In this document: in pieces, positions 47,501 to 56,276 of the stretch
Position numbering within the stretch: position 1 is the first letter of the stretch
Layout: each line of letters starts with the position of its first letter
Source: GCA-2728135 sp002728135
GTDB taxonomy: Bacteria > Pseudomonadota > Alphaproteobacteria > UBA828
Reading direction: 5' to 3'
Assembly (NCBI GenBank): GCA_963997635.1
Contig: CAXEND010000001.1
Span: 189,316 to 253,315 of the forward strand
DNA: 64,000 bases
Made by a program: the position numbers and the translations under genes
Notes under the pieces: model-generated
What the model saw: only the letters and a program-made list of their open reading frames with translations
The model's database searches: none
What the model was told of the DNA's origin: nothing

Positions 47501-48499
47501 ATGTATAAATCTGCATCAGGAGACGAATATTTTGTAATCGATAGTCACATGCATATGTGGGACGGTACAGCTGAAAATCACAAAAATATTCATGGAAAAC
47601 AATTTATAGACTGTTTTTACGCCTACCACTCTGCCCTCAGCCCCTCAGAGAAAATTTGGACTAGAGATCGATTCGACCTTTGTGAGGTGGAGACTACTTA
47701 TAATGATTTATTTGTTGATGGGCCTGTGGATGTAGCTATATGTCAATCAACCTATCTTAGGGATTTTTATGTAAATGGTTTCAATCCTATTGAAAGAAAT
47801 TATCAATTAGCTGAGGCTTATCCGGATCGCTTTATTGTAAATGGTGCATTTGACCCTAGGGACGGTGAGGCCGCTCTGGACTATATTTCTTTCCTTGCAG
47901 AAAAATATAATTGTAAAGGTGTCAAACTATACACAGCAGAATGGAATGGTGCTTCCCGAGGCTGGAAACTCTCTGACCCAGCAGCTTATAAATGTTTCGA
48001 ACTATGTGAGAAATTGGGCATAAAGAACATGCATGTTCATAAAGGTCCAACTATTACCCCGCTTGATAAGGACTCATTTGATGTTGCTGATGTTGATCAT
48101 GCTGCAACAGATTTTCCAAATTTAAATTTCATAATAGAACATTGTGGGTTACCAAGGCTTGACGAATTTTGTTGGATAGCCGTTCAGGAACCAAATGTTT
48201 ATGGTGGTCTTGCTGTTGTGATGCCATTTATGCATGCCCGTCCTGGTTATTTCGCAGAAGTTTTGGGTGAACTCCTATTCTGGTTGGGAGAGGACAGACT
48301 TCTTTTTGGAAGTGATTATGCTATCTGGACGCCGGACTGGCTAGTCGAAAAATTTGTATCTCTTGAACTCCCTGAAGAAGTGGAGAAGGAAAGAGGCATT
48401 AAATTGACACCTGAAGTTAAGGCAAAAATTCTTGGGCTTAATGCGGCTCGTCTTTATGATATAGATGTGGCGAATTCAAAAAAGAAATTTGCTGCTTAA
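47501..48499 (+). CDS. Amidohydrolase-family TIM-barrel metalloenzyme
   Basis: A protein of about 332 residues in the amidohydrolase 2 (metal-dependent hydrolase/decarboxylase) family. The metal site shows DSHMHMWDG near the N-terminus, the histidine in KNMHVHKGP, EHCGLPR, and FGSDYAIWTPDW near the end. I choose the ATG at 47501, after GGGGG; a TTG at 47468 is less likely. It is directly followed by a DUF59 protein. This pair is typical of loci for soluble diiron monooxygenases such as propane or acetone monooxygenase, but no such monooxygenase is in the window. Confidence 0.85.
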   Translation: MYKSASGDEYFVIDSHMHMWDGTAENHKNIHGKQFIDCFYAYHSALSPSEKIWTRDRFDLCEVETTYNDLFVDGPVDVAICQSTYLRDFYVNGFNPIERNYQLAEAYPDRFIVNGAFDPRDGEAALDYISFLAEKYNCKGVKLYTAEWNGASRGWKLSDPAAYKCFELCEKLGIKNMHVHKGPTITPLDKDSFDVADVDHAATDFPNLNFIIEHCGLPRLDEFCWIAVQEPNVYGGLAVVMPFMHARPGYFAEVLGELLFWLGEDRLLFGSDYAIWTPDWLVEKFVSLELPEEVEKERGIKLTPEVKAKILGLNAARLYDIDVANSKKKFAA

Positions 48500-48526
48500 T
48501 TAGTAAAATACATCAAGTTGTCTAAT

Positions 48527-49240
48527 ATGAAGAGCACCAAAACAACTGAGGTTTGGCAGGTTCTATCACGTGTATGTGATCCAGAATTAGATGAACCTAT
48601 TACTGACCTAAATTTTATAGAAGAAGTAATTATATCAGAATCAGGGTCTGTGAAAGTTAAGTTTCGTCTGCCTACAGCTTGGTGTTCTCCCAATTTTGCT
48701 TGGTTAATGGCCTCAGGCATACAGAATGAAATTAGTAATTTACCTTGGGTAAAAAATGTTCAGCCAATACTCAGAGACCATATTTTTGGTGATAAAATTA
48801 ATGAAGGCCTCACTGCAGGTAATTCATTTGGAGAAGTTTTTGCTGGGGAAGCTAATGGCGATATAGAAGAGGTTAAGAAAAAATTTATTATCAAGGCTTT
48901 CCAGCGTAGACAGGAGCTTGTGATAAAAGACTTATTAAAAGAAGGAATTAAAGTCTCTGAGCTTTTATCAATGAATCTAAATGATTTGAGAAGTTTTAAC
49001 TATAGTAATGATGAGGCAGATAATAATCGGCATCGTTACATAGAAGCACATGGGAATGTAACTGCTAGTAATAGTGCTGCATTTATCGATGAAAATGAAG
49101 AACAAATAAAACTAGAAAATTTCAAGATCAGAATGGAGAAATTGAGGGCTACAAGATTAAATATGGAATTCACGGGATCAGTTTGTCGAAGCCTATTAAA
49201 AGTTCGTGACAAATCCGAGTTAACAGAAGAAAAAGTTTAA
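48527..49240 (+). CDS. DUF59 (MIP18)-domain protein with helical C-terminal extension
   Basis: A protein of about 237 residues. Residues 1-85 form a DUF59 domain (VWQVLSRVCDPELDEPITDLNF), as in SufT, PaaD and the N-terminus of Mrp, which assist iron-cluster assembly or delivery. The rest is a charged, largely helical extension (KKKFIIKAFQRRQELVIKDLL and LENFKIRMEKLRATRLNMEF, in shorter pieces), with one cysteine near the end (SVCRSLL). Proteins of this layout accompany amidohydrolase genes in monooxygenase loci. The start is ATG 48527, with no clear ribosome site and a 27-base gap from the amidohydrolase stop. Confidence 0.75.
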   Translation: MKSTKTTEVWQVLSRVCDPELDEPITDLNFIEEVIISESGSVKVKFRLPTAWCSPNFAWLMASGIQNEISNLPWVKNVQPILRDHIFGDKINEGLTAGNSFGEVFAGEANGDIEEVKKKFIIKAFQRRQELVIKDLLKEGIKVSELLSMNLNDLRSFNYSNDEADNNRHRYIEAHGNVTASNSAAFIDENEEQIKLENFKIRMEKLRATRLNMEFTGSVCRSLLKVRDKSELTEEKV

Positions 49241-49295
49241 TTCTTTATAGCTTTACTCTCTGACAAAAATTTTTTTCATAATTAGCATTATGAGA

Positions 49296-50126
49296 CTAAA
49301 ATTTAATTTTCTTAAATTCTCTAGTTTGGTTTGTAAGTGCAATTTCAGTTGGCAGACGTTCCATACTTGACGCTCCATAAAATCCGTGAACATTTTTACA
49401 ATTCTTTAAGATAAAATTTGCGTCTTCTGGCGTTGCTATTGGGCCGCCATGGCAAAGTACAATCACGTTATCTCTGATAGATTTAGCTGCACTTGACCAC
49501 TCATTAATGAGTTTAACACATTCTTTTAATGACCTAGATGTTTGTGCTCCAATTTTTCCACTTGTTGTTAACCCCATGTGCGCAACAATAATGTCAGCGC
49601 CAGCTTTAGTCATCTTTATGGCATCGTTAGTGTTGAAAACATATGGGGTAGTTAACATTCCTTCATCGTGAGCCAATGCAATGAAATCAACTTCAAGGTC
49701 ATAACCCATTCCTGTTTCTTCAAGATTAGTTCTAAAAGTACCATCAATAAGTCCAACGGTTGGGAAGTTTTGAACCCCTGCGAATCCAAGTTCTTTTAAT
49801 TCTTGAATCAACAATTTGGGTATCATAAATGGATCAGTTCCATTTACTCCAGCAAGAACAGGGGTGGATTTAATAACTGGAATAACTTCAGATGCCATTT
49901 CTTTAACTATCTCATTTGCGTTTCCATATGCTAATAGCCCAGCAAGTGAACCCCTTCCGGCCATTCTATACCTTCCAGAGTTATAAATAACTATTAGGTC
50001 AATTCCGCCCTCTTCTTCACACTTAGCTGATAGCCCAGTTCCAGCTCCTCCACCAATTATTGGTTGTCGTTCATTTATCATTTTTCTAAATTGAGCCAAA
50101 ATCTCTATTCTTGAAAGTTTAGTCAT
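49296..50126 (-). CDS. TIM-barrel phosphoenolpyruvate hydrolase-like protein
   Basis: A protein of about 276 residues starting MTKLSRIEILAQFRKMINERQ. It contains GGGAGTGLSAKCEEEGGIDLIVIYNSGRYRM in pieces (24-54), GFYGASSMERLPTE near the end, and VAHMGLTTSGKIG. This fits the phosphoenolpyruvate hydrolase-like family (TIM-barrel signal transduction proteins), often found with, or fused to, Tm-1-like ATP-binding proteins. I choose ATG 50126, which overlaps the Tm-1-like gene by eight bases. The reaction is not established. Confidence 0.78.
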   Translation of the reverse strand: MTKLSRIEILAQFRKMINERQPIIGGGAGTGLSAKCEEEGGIDLIVIYNSGRYRMAGRGSLAGLLAYGNANEIVKEMASEVIPVIKSTPVLAGVNGTDPFMIPKLLIQELKELGFAGVQNFPTVGLIDGTFRTNLEETGMGYDLEVDFIALAHDEGMLTTPYVFNTNDAIKMTKAGADIIVAHMGLTTSGKIGAQTSRSLKECVKLINEWSSAAKSIRDNVIVLCHGGPIATPEDANFILKNCKNVHGFYGASSMERLPTEIALTNQTREFKKIKF

Positions 50127-51345
50127 TTTTTTCTCCAACAATATTTTTCCATGATTCAATTAATGCTTCTGCAAAATCTGGATCGTTTATGTGTAAAGGT
50201 AACGAAATTATTCTATGTCGGTGAGTCGGTAAGATATTAGCGTATAGAGATTCAAGTAGGGTATTATTAGCTTCAGGGTCGTAGAATTTTTGCCCTTCAG
50301 CATCAAGAAGTGAAAAGCCCTTCTCTGGAAATAGAAAACTAAACGGTTCATGAAAAAGATTTAATTTTCTCGCAATGAATTCACCAATTTTCTGACATTC
50401 AGAGTTATTGGTTCTCATTAGGGTGACATTAGCATTATGAACGTAAAGGTTTCGATTCATATATTGTTCTGGAACAGTTTCTATTGCACCAAAATTGACC
50501 ATGTCTAGAGCACCACAAGACCCTACATAAGGAAGCCCCGATTTAGCTAGCCGTTCGAATCTATCTTCATTAGCAGCGAATACACCACCAGCTATTAAGT
50601 CACAAACTTCGGTAGTAGTTACATCAATTGCACCGACTAGAAGATTAGATTCTGCCAGTTTCTCCATGGACTGGCCGCCAACGCCTGTTGCATGAAATAC
50701 TAGACAATCATAAGTCTTAGAAAGTTTTTCCCTTAAGGTATCTACGCATGGTGTTGTCACACCAAACATAGTCAAACCTAAGGCGGGGGTATTATCTTTT
50801 TTTATAACAATATCATTAGCTATCATGCCTGCTAATGAATGTGCGGCATTCCCAAGTACTTTGCGGGAAATAGAATTTAGGCCAGCTACATCAGTTACTG
50901 AATAAACCATTGAAATATCATTAGGGCCAACATACGGAGAAATATTCCCTGACCCAACAGTAGAAACAATAACTTTAGGTATCCCAATCGGTAGCTCTCT
51001 TAATGCCGCACTAACAAGATCTGTGTTGCCACTTCCCCCTGCACCAATGGCACCATCAATATTTTCTGTTTGTCTAATAAAGTTAACCAAAGATTCTTTC
51101 ATAATTGCAATTGCAGCACCTCTGTCATTTGAATTCTCATCAAGATTTTCTTTTTTTGGGTGAAATTGCAGTATATCTGAGGGTTTTACAGTAATATTTG
51201 TTTCTGGTTGATAATCTGAAGAAGTAGAAACATCAACGAGAGTAGTTTCTATTCCACATTTGATCAATAAATCTGTGATATATAATAATTCTTCGGATTT
51301 AGTGTCAAATGTTCCTATTATGTATGCGTTTTTTTGTTTTTCCAT
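50119..51345 (-). CDS. Tm-1-like ATP-binding (UPF0261) protein
   Basis: A 408-residue UPF0261 protein whose N-terminal part resembles the ATP-binding domain of the tomato Tm-1 resistance protein. The start KNAYIIGTFDTKSEELLYITDLL (split as IIGTFDTKSEEL) is typical, followed by a glycine-rich loop AIGAGGSGNTDLVSAAL and later FGVTTPCVDTLREKL. It is first of a two-gene unit with the TIM-barrel gene, overlapping by eight bases. The pair is widespread in bacteria; its substrate is unknown to me. Confidence 0.82.
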   Translation of the reverse strand: MEKQKNAYIIGTFDTKSEELLYITDLLIKCGIETTLVDVSTSSDYQPETNITVKPSDILQFHPKKENLDENSNDRGAAIAIMKESLVNFIRQTENIDGAIGAGGSGNTDLVSAALRELPIGIPKVIVSTVGSGNISPYVGPNDISMVYSVTDVAGLNSISRKVLGNAAHSLAGMIANDIVIKKDNTPALGLTMFGVTTPCVDTLREKLSKTYDCLVFHATGVGGQSMEKLAESNLLVGAIDVTTTEVCDLIAGGVFAANEDRFERLAKSGLPYVGSCGALDMVNFGAIETVPEQYMNRNLYVHNANVTLMRTNNSECQKIGEFIARKLNLFHEPFSFLFPEKGFSLLDAEGQKFYDPEANNTLLESLYANILPTHRHRIISLPLHINDPDFAEALIESWKNIVGEKND

Positions 51346-51470
51346 AGTTTTTTATCCAGTTTTTTTAATTTAATTTCCATAAAATTCTCATTTTTATAAA
51401 AAAAAACACTACTATTTAAATAAGATACTTGATTCATTTTTCCTATCGTCATAGTGTTGCGTTTCGTGTT

Positions 51471-51522
51471 TCCGGTTGCTTTTGTTAGCAAACGAAATTT
51501 ATTGCTAACATTTTCAGCCGGA
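51471..51522 (+). promoter_or_regulatory. Symmetric two-tier stem-loop before the ABC importer operon
   Basis: An outer 8-bp stem, TCCGGTTG (51471-51478) with CAGCCGGA (51515-51522), has one G-U pair. An inner 9-bp stem, TGTTAGCAA (51483-51491) with TTGCTAACA (51502-51510), is perfect. A 4x4 pyrimidine internal loop separates them and the terminal loop is 10 bases. It ends 48 bases before the binding-protein ATG. It may act as a leader RNA element or as a dyad operator. Confidence 0.55.
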
Positions 51523-51570
51523 TGGGAATAATTTATCGTATTGCCACAATATTAGGGAGGCAGATCGAAT

Positions 51571-53175
51571 ATGTCAGTTGAAAACGAGAGAAAGCGTGTA
51601 CTAAATGAGCTCTATCGCTTATGGGGCATGCATATGTCAAAGACACATAACGTGTCTAGACGTGATTTAATTAAAGGAATGTTTGGGCTTGGACTAAGTG
51701 CTACTGCAATAGGCATGATAATGAAAAATGCTCCTCTTGGAGTAAAACGTGCTTGGGCAGATGGACATAGTGCTGAAGATAGAGCTGTAAAAGCTGCTAA
51801 AGCCCTTTACTCTAGTGCATCTAAGAAAACAATCAGTATCATGCACCCATCTGGATCAGGTGGTAACATGGCTCCATTTACTGAGGAGTGGAAAGCTCTT
51901 ACAGGTTTTGATGTTGAGTTAATCCAGGTCCCTGTGACCGAGACTCATCAAAAAGGCATGCAGGAGGCTGTCGCGAAGACTGGTCGATATGACCTTATGT
52001 TGCCAGCTCCTTTAAGTCTTCCAGATTATGCTGAATCTGGTCTAGCCTTACCACTAGACGATTATTTTGAAAAACATAACCCAGAAATTATGGACGGTCC
52101 AAATAGACTATCTTATCCAGTTTCTGACTTTGGTCAGAAGTATAACGGAAAGATATATGGTCTTTACTGTGATGGTGACTGGTGGCTTCTTAACTACCGT
52201 GCAGATAAATTAGCTGCCGCGGGCGACAAGATAGATTCACCAAGATCTCTTGCTGACACTTGGGGTAAATATGATGAGTTAGCAGCAAAATACACTGATA
52301 AAGCTAACGATTTCTGGGGTGCTTTAGAGTATCGCTCACCTTTCTGGAACAAATTCCATTGGATGACTCGTTTCCAATCAAAGGGTGTTCTTTACTTTGA
52401 TGAAGATATGAACTCTATGGCAGATAGTCCAGAAAGTATTGAAACTGTAGCTGAACTAGTTGCTCTTCAAGATTATATTCCTATAGAAAACTTCAACTAT
52501 GGATTTACAGATAATTACGCCCAATACTATAAGCAGGGTCGTGGTTTCATGGAATTTGGTTGGCCATCACTATGGCGCTACTCAGCAGACGTTGCTGGTG
52601 CCGCTTCTGTAATTGGTGAGCGTGATTCAACAGGAAATCCAACAGCTATGGGTATATCCAAGGTTCCTGGAACCGTTGTTAACGGAGAATTAGTCCGAGC
52701 TGATATTATGCCATTTGCATGGGACTTTGTAGTGAGTGCACACTCAGAAATTCCTGAAGCATCTTATCTCTATGCCCAGTGGCTATGTGGACCAACTATG
52801 TCACAGCGTTCAATACCAAACGAGGGTGGCTACTTTGATCCATGGCGTAATAACCATTTCTTAGAGCCTAATGCTGAGTTCTTCTCTGCTTATCCTGGCG
52901 ACTTCCTCAAAACTTCATACGAGGCAGTGACAGACGTGTGCCCAGAAATCATCTTAAGAGGTGGTTTTGAGTATCACAATGCTATTGATGTAAATTTGTC
53001 GGCAGCATACACAGGACAAAAGACACCAGAAAAAGCCATGAAGGACGCTGCTAAAGAGTGTAATAAGATCACTCGTCGCTTAGGCAAAGATAAGCAGAAG
53101 GAAGCATGGCATAACTTGGCCAAGATGTACTCAGAGCCTATGCAAAAGGCTGCTGGTGTAGCGAATTGGTCTTAA
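51571..53175 (+). CDS. ABC transporter extracellular solute-binding protein
   Basis: A 534-residue periplasmic binding protein. Residues 29-36 read SRRDLIKG, a twin-arginine motif, followed by a hydrophobic stretch (GMFGLGLSATAIGMIM) and a likely cleavage after AWA near residue 64. The mature part has the usual bilobed binding-protein features, such as DLMLPAPLSLPDYAESGLALPLDDYF and KYNGKIYGLYCDGDWW, quoted as landmarks in the N-lobe. GGGAGG precedes the ATG. It is first in a five- or six-gene importer operon. The residues suggest a sugar, polyol or related ligand, but this is only family-level. Confidence 0.88.
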   Translation: MSVENERKRVLNELYRLWGMHMSKTHNVSRRDLIKGMFGLGLSATAIGMIMKNAPLGVKRAWADGHSAEDRAVKAAKALYSSASKKTISIMHPSGSGGNMAPFTEEWKALTGFDVELIQVPVTETHQKGMQEAVAKTGRYDLMLPAPLSLPDYAESGLALPLDDYFEKHNPEIMDGPNRLSYPVSDFGQKYNGKIYGLYCDGDWWLLNYRADKLAAAGDKIDSPRSLADTWGKYDELAAKYTDKANDFWGALEYRSPFWNKFHWMTRFQSKGVLYFDEDMNSMADSPESIETVAELVALQDYIPIENFNYGFTDNYAQYYKQGRGFMEFGWPSLWRYSADVAGAASVIGERDSTGNPTAMGISKVPGTVVNGELVRADIMPFAWDFVVSAHSEIPEASYLYAQWLCGPTMSQRSIPNEGGYFDPWRNNHFLEPNAEFFSAYPGDFLKTSYEAVTDVCPEIILRGGFEYHNAIDVNLSAAYTGQKTPEKAMKDAAKECNKITRRLGKDKQKEAWHNLAKMYSEPMQKAAGVANWS

Positions 53176-53233
53176 TCCTAACCGAGATAAAGTAGTTAAT
53201 ATCTATACATTTTGATAAAGGTTATGGATTAAT

Positions 53234-54220
53234 ATGTCTTCCTACCAAACAACAAACGGGACTTCCCCGGCTTCAAAGCCGGGGAGGTACCGTCGTTTTG
53301 ATCCAAACAGCAAAGTTTTAATTGGGCCACTGTTAATAACTCCGATTCAAATTTTGTTACTGGTTCTTTTAGTTTTTCCTTTTATGTTGGAGTTCTTCGT
53401 CAGTTTGACGGAATGGCAGCCAATATATGGGGATATCTGGACGGCTCTCGGCCAAGTATTTACTGAACCTATTTACCAGGGCATCAATTATAACTATTTG
53501 GTTACTGATGAGCCTAGATATCTCAGTGCACTGGGTAGGACTCTGTCCATTTCAGTGCTTTCTCTATGCTTGGAATTTTTAATTGGCTTAGGAATGGCTA
53601 CAATCTTCCTTAAGTCATTTTATGGAAAAAGAATATTTTTTACAGCACTGCTAACCCCCATGATGATTATGCCAGTAGTCGTAGGATATACTTGGTATAT
53701 GCTTTTCCAATACAATGGTCCAATCAATCAGGTCATCGGTTGGATCTCAGGTGATGCTGCTGGTAGTGGCGGTGTTGAATGGCTGAATTCAGCGACCCCT
53801 GCTTTCTTTGCTGTTGTTGTAACAGAGGTTTGGCATTGGACACCGTTGTTCTTTTTGATACTTCTGTCGGGACTTAATTCTATACCAGCAAACCCTTTGA
53901 GAGCTGCGACTGTACTTGGTGCTAGTAATGCTAAGATATTTTGGACAATTATGCTTCCGAATATGAAGGGTGTTATAATTATAGCTTTTGTTATTAGGGG
54001 TATGGAAGTTATCAAGTTATTTGATGAAGTTGTTTTGCTCACAAAAGGCGGACCTGGTACATCAACGGAAACTATTAGTGTATATTTATATAAACTAGCT
54101 TTTCTTGATTTCCGCATCGCTTATGCGGGTGCAGCGGCATTTATAGTTTTGATAATTACTGTTGTATTAATAAACTTGATGCTCAAGCCTATACGTTATC
54201 AGCTATTGGAGGCCCGTTAG
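53234..54220 (+). CDS. ABC importer permease, first subunit
   Basis: A 328-residue inner-membrane permease with about six spans. The first span lies near residues 33-55 (PIQILLLVLLVFPFMLEFF), and the EAA-like coupling loop reads RAATVLGASNAKIFWTIMLP (about 222-241). It pairs with the next gene, which starts at the base after its stop. Codons 8-20 coincide with a GC-rich palindrome, giving an N-terminal NGTSPASKPGRYR stretch that relatives need not share. Confidence 0.88.
   Translation: MSSYQTTNGTSPASKPGRYRRFDPNSKVLIGPLLITPIQILLLVLLVFPFMLEFFVSLTEWQPIYGDIWTALGQVFTEPIYQGINYNYLVTDEPRYLSALGRTLSISVLSLCLEFLIGLGMATIFLKSFYGKRIFFTALLTPMMIMPVVVGYTWYMLFQYNGPINQVIGWISGDAAGSGGVEWLNSATPAFFAVVVTEVWHWTPLFFLILLSGLNSIPANPLRAATVLGASNAKIFWTIMLPNMKGVIIIAFVIRGMEVIKLFDEVVLLTKGGPGTSTETISVYLYKLAFLDFRIAYAGAAAFIVLIITVVLINLMLKPIRYQLLEAR
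53256..53293 (+). repeat. GC-rich imperfect palindrome inside the permease start
   Basis: A 13-bp stem, ACTTCCCCGGCTT (53261-53273) with AAGCCGGGGAGGT (53276-53288), contains one G-U pair. A G/A mismatch separates it from four further pairs, ACGG (53256-53259) with CCGT (53290-53293). It is far richer in G+C than its surroundings and lies 22 bases after the permease ATG, in frame. Confidence 0.7.
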
Positions 54221-55165
54221 ATGCCTGGTCAAAAATTTACTTGGTACAATGGTATCGGGCTTCTTTTGGCCCTTATCTTTGCCCTTTTTCCTGTCTTGTG
54301 GATGTTGTCAACATCTTTCAAACCATCTGACGAGTGGGTAAAAGTGCCAGCCGTGTGGGTGTCTGGAAAACCTACAATTGATAATTATCTTACGGTTCTA
54401 GCTCCGGAAGTGCTTCTTGAGGATCGTGGGGGATTGGACCAATACGATGAAGATGGAAATCTTAAGCAAAGGTCAGACGAGTCCAGCGGTGGTGGTGCAC
54501 AAGGAGCTATTGCTGACTTTTTAACTAAATCAGCTTGGCAATCTATATACGGATCACTTATTCTTGCTTCTGGTGGAACTGCCCTTTCAATAATAGTAAG
54601 TTTGATGGCAGCACTTGCGATAGCACGGTATAGGTTTGGTGGAAACTTTACGCCATTTTTCATATTGTCTGCTAGAATGTTCCCCCCCGCAGCTATAGCT
54701 GTACCTTTTGTCATAATGTTTAGTGATGTGGGTGCGAGTGATACATATTGGGGGCTGATTCTGGTATATGCTGCTGTCACAGTTCCATTTGCAACTTGGA
54801 TGTTAAAAAGTTTTATAGACGATCTGCCGCAGGAAATTGAAGAGGCGGCAATGATGGATGGTATGTCGAGGTGGAAAGCCCATTTATTTGTTACTATCCC
54901 GCTCATTAAGGGGGGATTGGTAGCAACCACACTTTTCATCTTTATTTTAAACTGGAGTGAGTTCTTGTTTGCATTAGTGCTAACTTACAACAAGGTATCA
55001 TCAATACCAGTTCAGATGGCAAAATATTTCTCTGCAACAGAGGGCTTGCTGTATGGTGCGCAAGCAGCACTCGCTACTGTATCAATTATACCATTAGTGA
55101 TTATTGGTTTCTTGATTCAGAAACATTTAGTCAGAGGTCTAACGTTGGGCGCTATCAAGAGGTAA
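54221..55165 (+). CDS. ABC importer permease, second subunit
   Basis: A 314-residue permease with six spans. The canonical EAA loop is EIEEAAMMDGMSRWKAHLF (about 206-224) followed by VTIPLIKGG. Between the first and second span it has a long periplasmic insert rich in Gly/Ser/Asp (about 66-104, RSDESSGGGAQG), longer than in most sugar permeases. Its start codon follows the stop of the first permease directly. The ATPase gene begins seven bases after its end. Confidence 0.88.
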   Translation: MPGQKFTWYNGIGLLLALIFALFPVLWMLSTSFKPSDEWVKVPAVWVSGKPTIDNYLTVLAPEVLLEDRGGLDQYDEDGNLKQRSDESSGGGAQGAIADFLTKSAWQSIYGSLILASGGTALSIIVSLMAALAIARYRFGGNFTPFFILSARMFPPAAIAVPFVIMFSDVGASDTYWGLILVYAAVTVPFATWMLKSFIDDLPQEIEEAAMMDGMSRWKAHLFVTIPLIKGGLVATTLFIFILNWSEFLFALVLTYNKVSSIPVQMAKYFSATEGLLYGAQAALATVSIIPLVIIGFLIQKHLVRGLTLGAIKR

Positions 55166-55172
55166 GTGACGA

Positions 55173-56276
55173 ATGTCTAACATCAAGCTAGAAATCATTA
55201 ATCTTCGTAAGGAATATGGAGATCTTGTGGCGGTTGATGACCTGTCTTTAAGTGTTGAACAAGGAGAGACTATGGCTCTTCTGGGACCTTCAGGATGCGG
55301 CAAGTCTACAACACTTAATATGATTGTGGGACTTGAACAACCAACAAGTGGAGATATTTTGATAGACGGTAAATCAGTTATCAATACTCCATCGGGCAAG
55401 CGTAATGTCGGATTAGTTTTTCAGGACTACGCGGTTTTTACAAATATGACGGTAGAGAAAAATCTTGCCTATGGTTTAAGGGTGAGAAAAGAGCCTAAAG
55501 ATAAGATCGCTAGTGAAGTTCTTAGAGTGGCAGATTTTATGGGTTTAAGTGATAAAATTGACCGTAAACCTAGTGAATTGAGTGCTAGTGAACTTCAGAG
55601 AGTGGCAATTGGTCGTACTCTAGTAACAAACCCAGATATTTTGTTGCTTGACGAGCCTTTGAGTAACTTAGAGGCAGATGACCGAAATCGTATGAGACGG
55701 GAATTAAGGAGTATCCAAGCAGAAACTGGGCAGACAGTCATATATGTGACTCATGACCAGATAGAAGCTCTGTCTCTGGCTCATAGGATAGCCGTAATGA
55801 ACTTTGGGCACCTTATGCAGTATGATACAGCGGAAAATGTATATCAGCATCCTCAAAACAAATTCGTAGGTAGTTTTCTCGGAAATCCCCCAATGAATTT
55901 TGTGAAGGGTGTACTACGAAAAGAGGGAGATAGAATCTTTATCCAGAATGGAGATTCTAGTTTGCCTGTGCCCACAGACATTGGCTCAAAAATTGAAAAC
56001 AATTCTGGACTCATTGCTGGATTCAGACCGGAAACTCTAACAGTTACATCTAATGAAGAAGATTTTTCCTTTTCTGCAGAGGTCTTGGCGGTAGAGCCTC
56101 AAGGGCCAGAGTCTGTAGTTACTGCAAAGTTTGGTGATACACAGGTTAAAGTTGTCGTTCCCTCAGAATCTGAGAGTGCTACTGATGGTAATAAATTAAA
56201 TCTAATGCCCAATTTTGATCTCTTGGCGCTGTTTGACCCTGATTCTGGGGTGCGCCTTATGAAACATGGAGGTTAA
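55173..56276 (+). CDS. ABC importer ATPase A (degenerate signature motif)
   Basis: A 367-residue ATPase of the MalK/UgpC type. Walker A is GPSGCGKST (38-46), the Q-loop glutamine Q84 is in VFQDYAVF, Walker B with catalytic E161 is ILLLDEP (156-162), and the switch histidine is H194 in YVTHDQIEAL. The ABC signature, normally LSGGQ, reads LSASE (136-140). The C-terminal third is a TOBE/OB-type regulatory domain. It overlaps the second ATPase gene by one base. Its own catalytic residues are intact, but it offers a poor signature to its partner. Confidence 0.9.
   Translation: MSNIKLEIINLRKEYGDLVAVDDLSLSVEQGETMALLGPSGCGKSTTLNMIVGLEQPTSGDILIDGKSVINTPSGKRNVGLVFQDYAVFTNMTVEKNLAYGLRVRKEPKDKIASEVLRVADFMGLSDKIDRKPSELSASELQRVAIGRTLVTNPDILLLDEPLSNLEADDRNRMRRELRSIQAETGQTVIYVTHDQIEALSLAHRIAVMNFGHLMQYDTAENVYQHPQNKFVGSFLGNPPMNFVKGVLRKEGDRIFIQNGDSSLPVPTDIGSKIENNSGLIAGFRPETLTVTSNEEDFSFSAEVLAVEPQGPESVVTAKFGDTQVKVVVPSESESATDGNKLNLMPNFDLLALFDPDSGVRLMKHGG

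Noticed and set aside
53728..54117. Long minus-strand frame inside the first permease gene (and another at 54385-54939)
   Set aside because: Both lie fully inside clear permease genes, lack ribosome sites and have no recognisable domain; they are shadows of the true frames.
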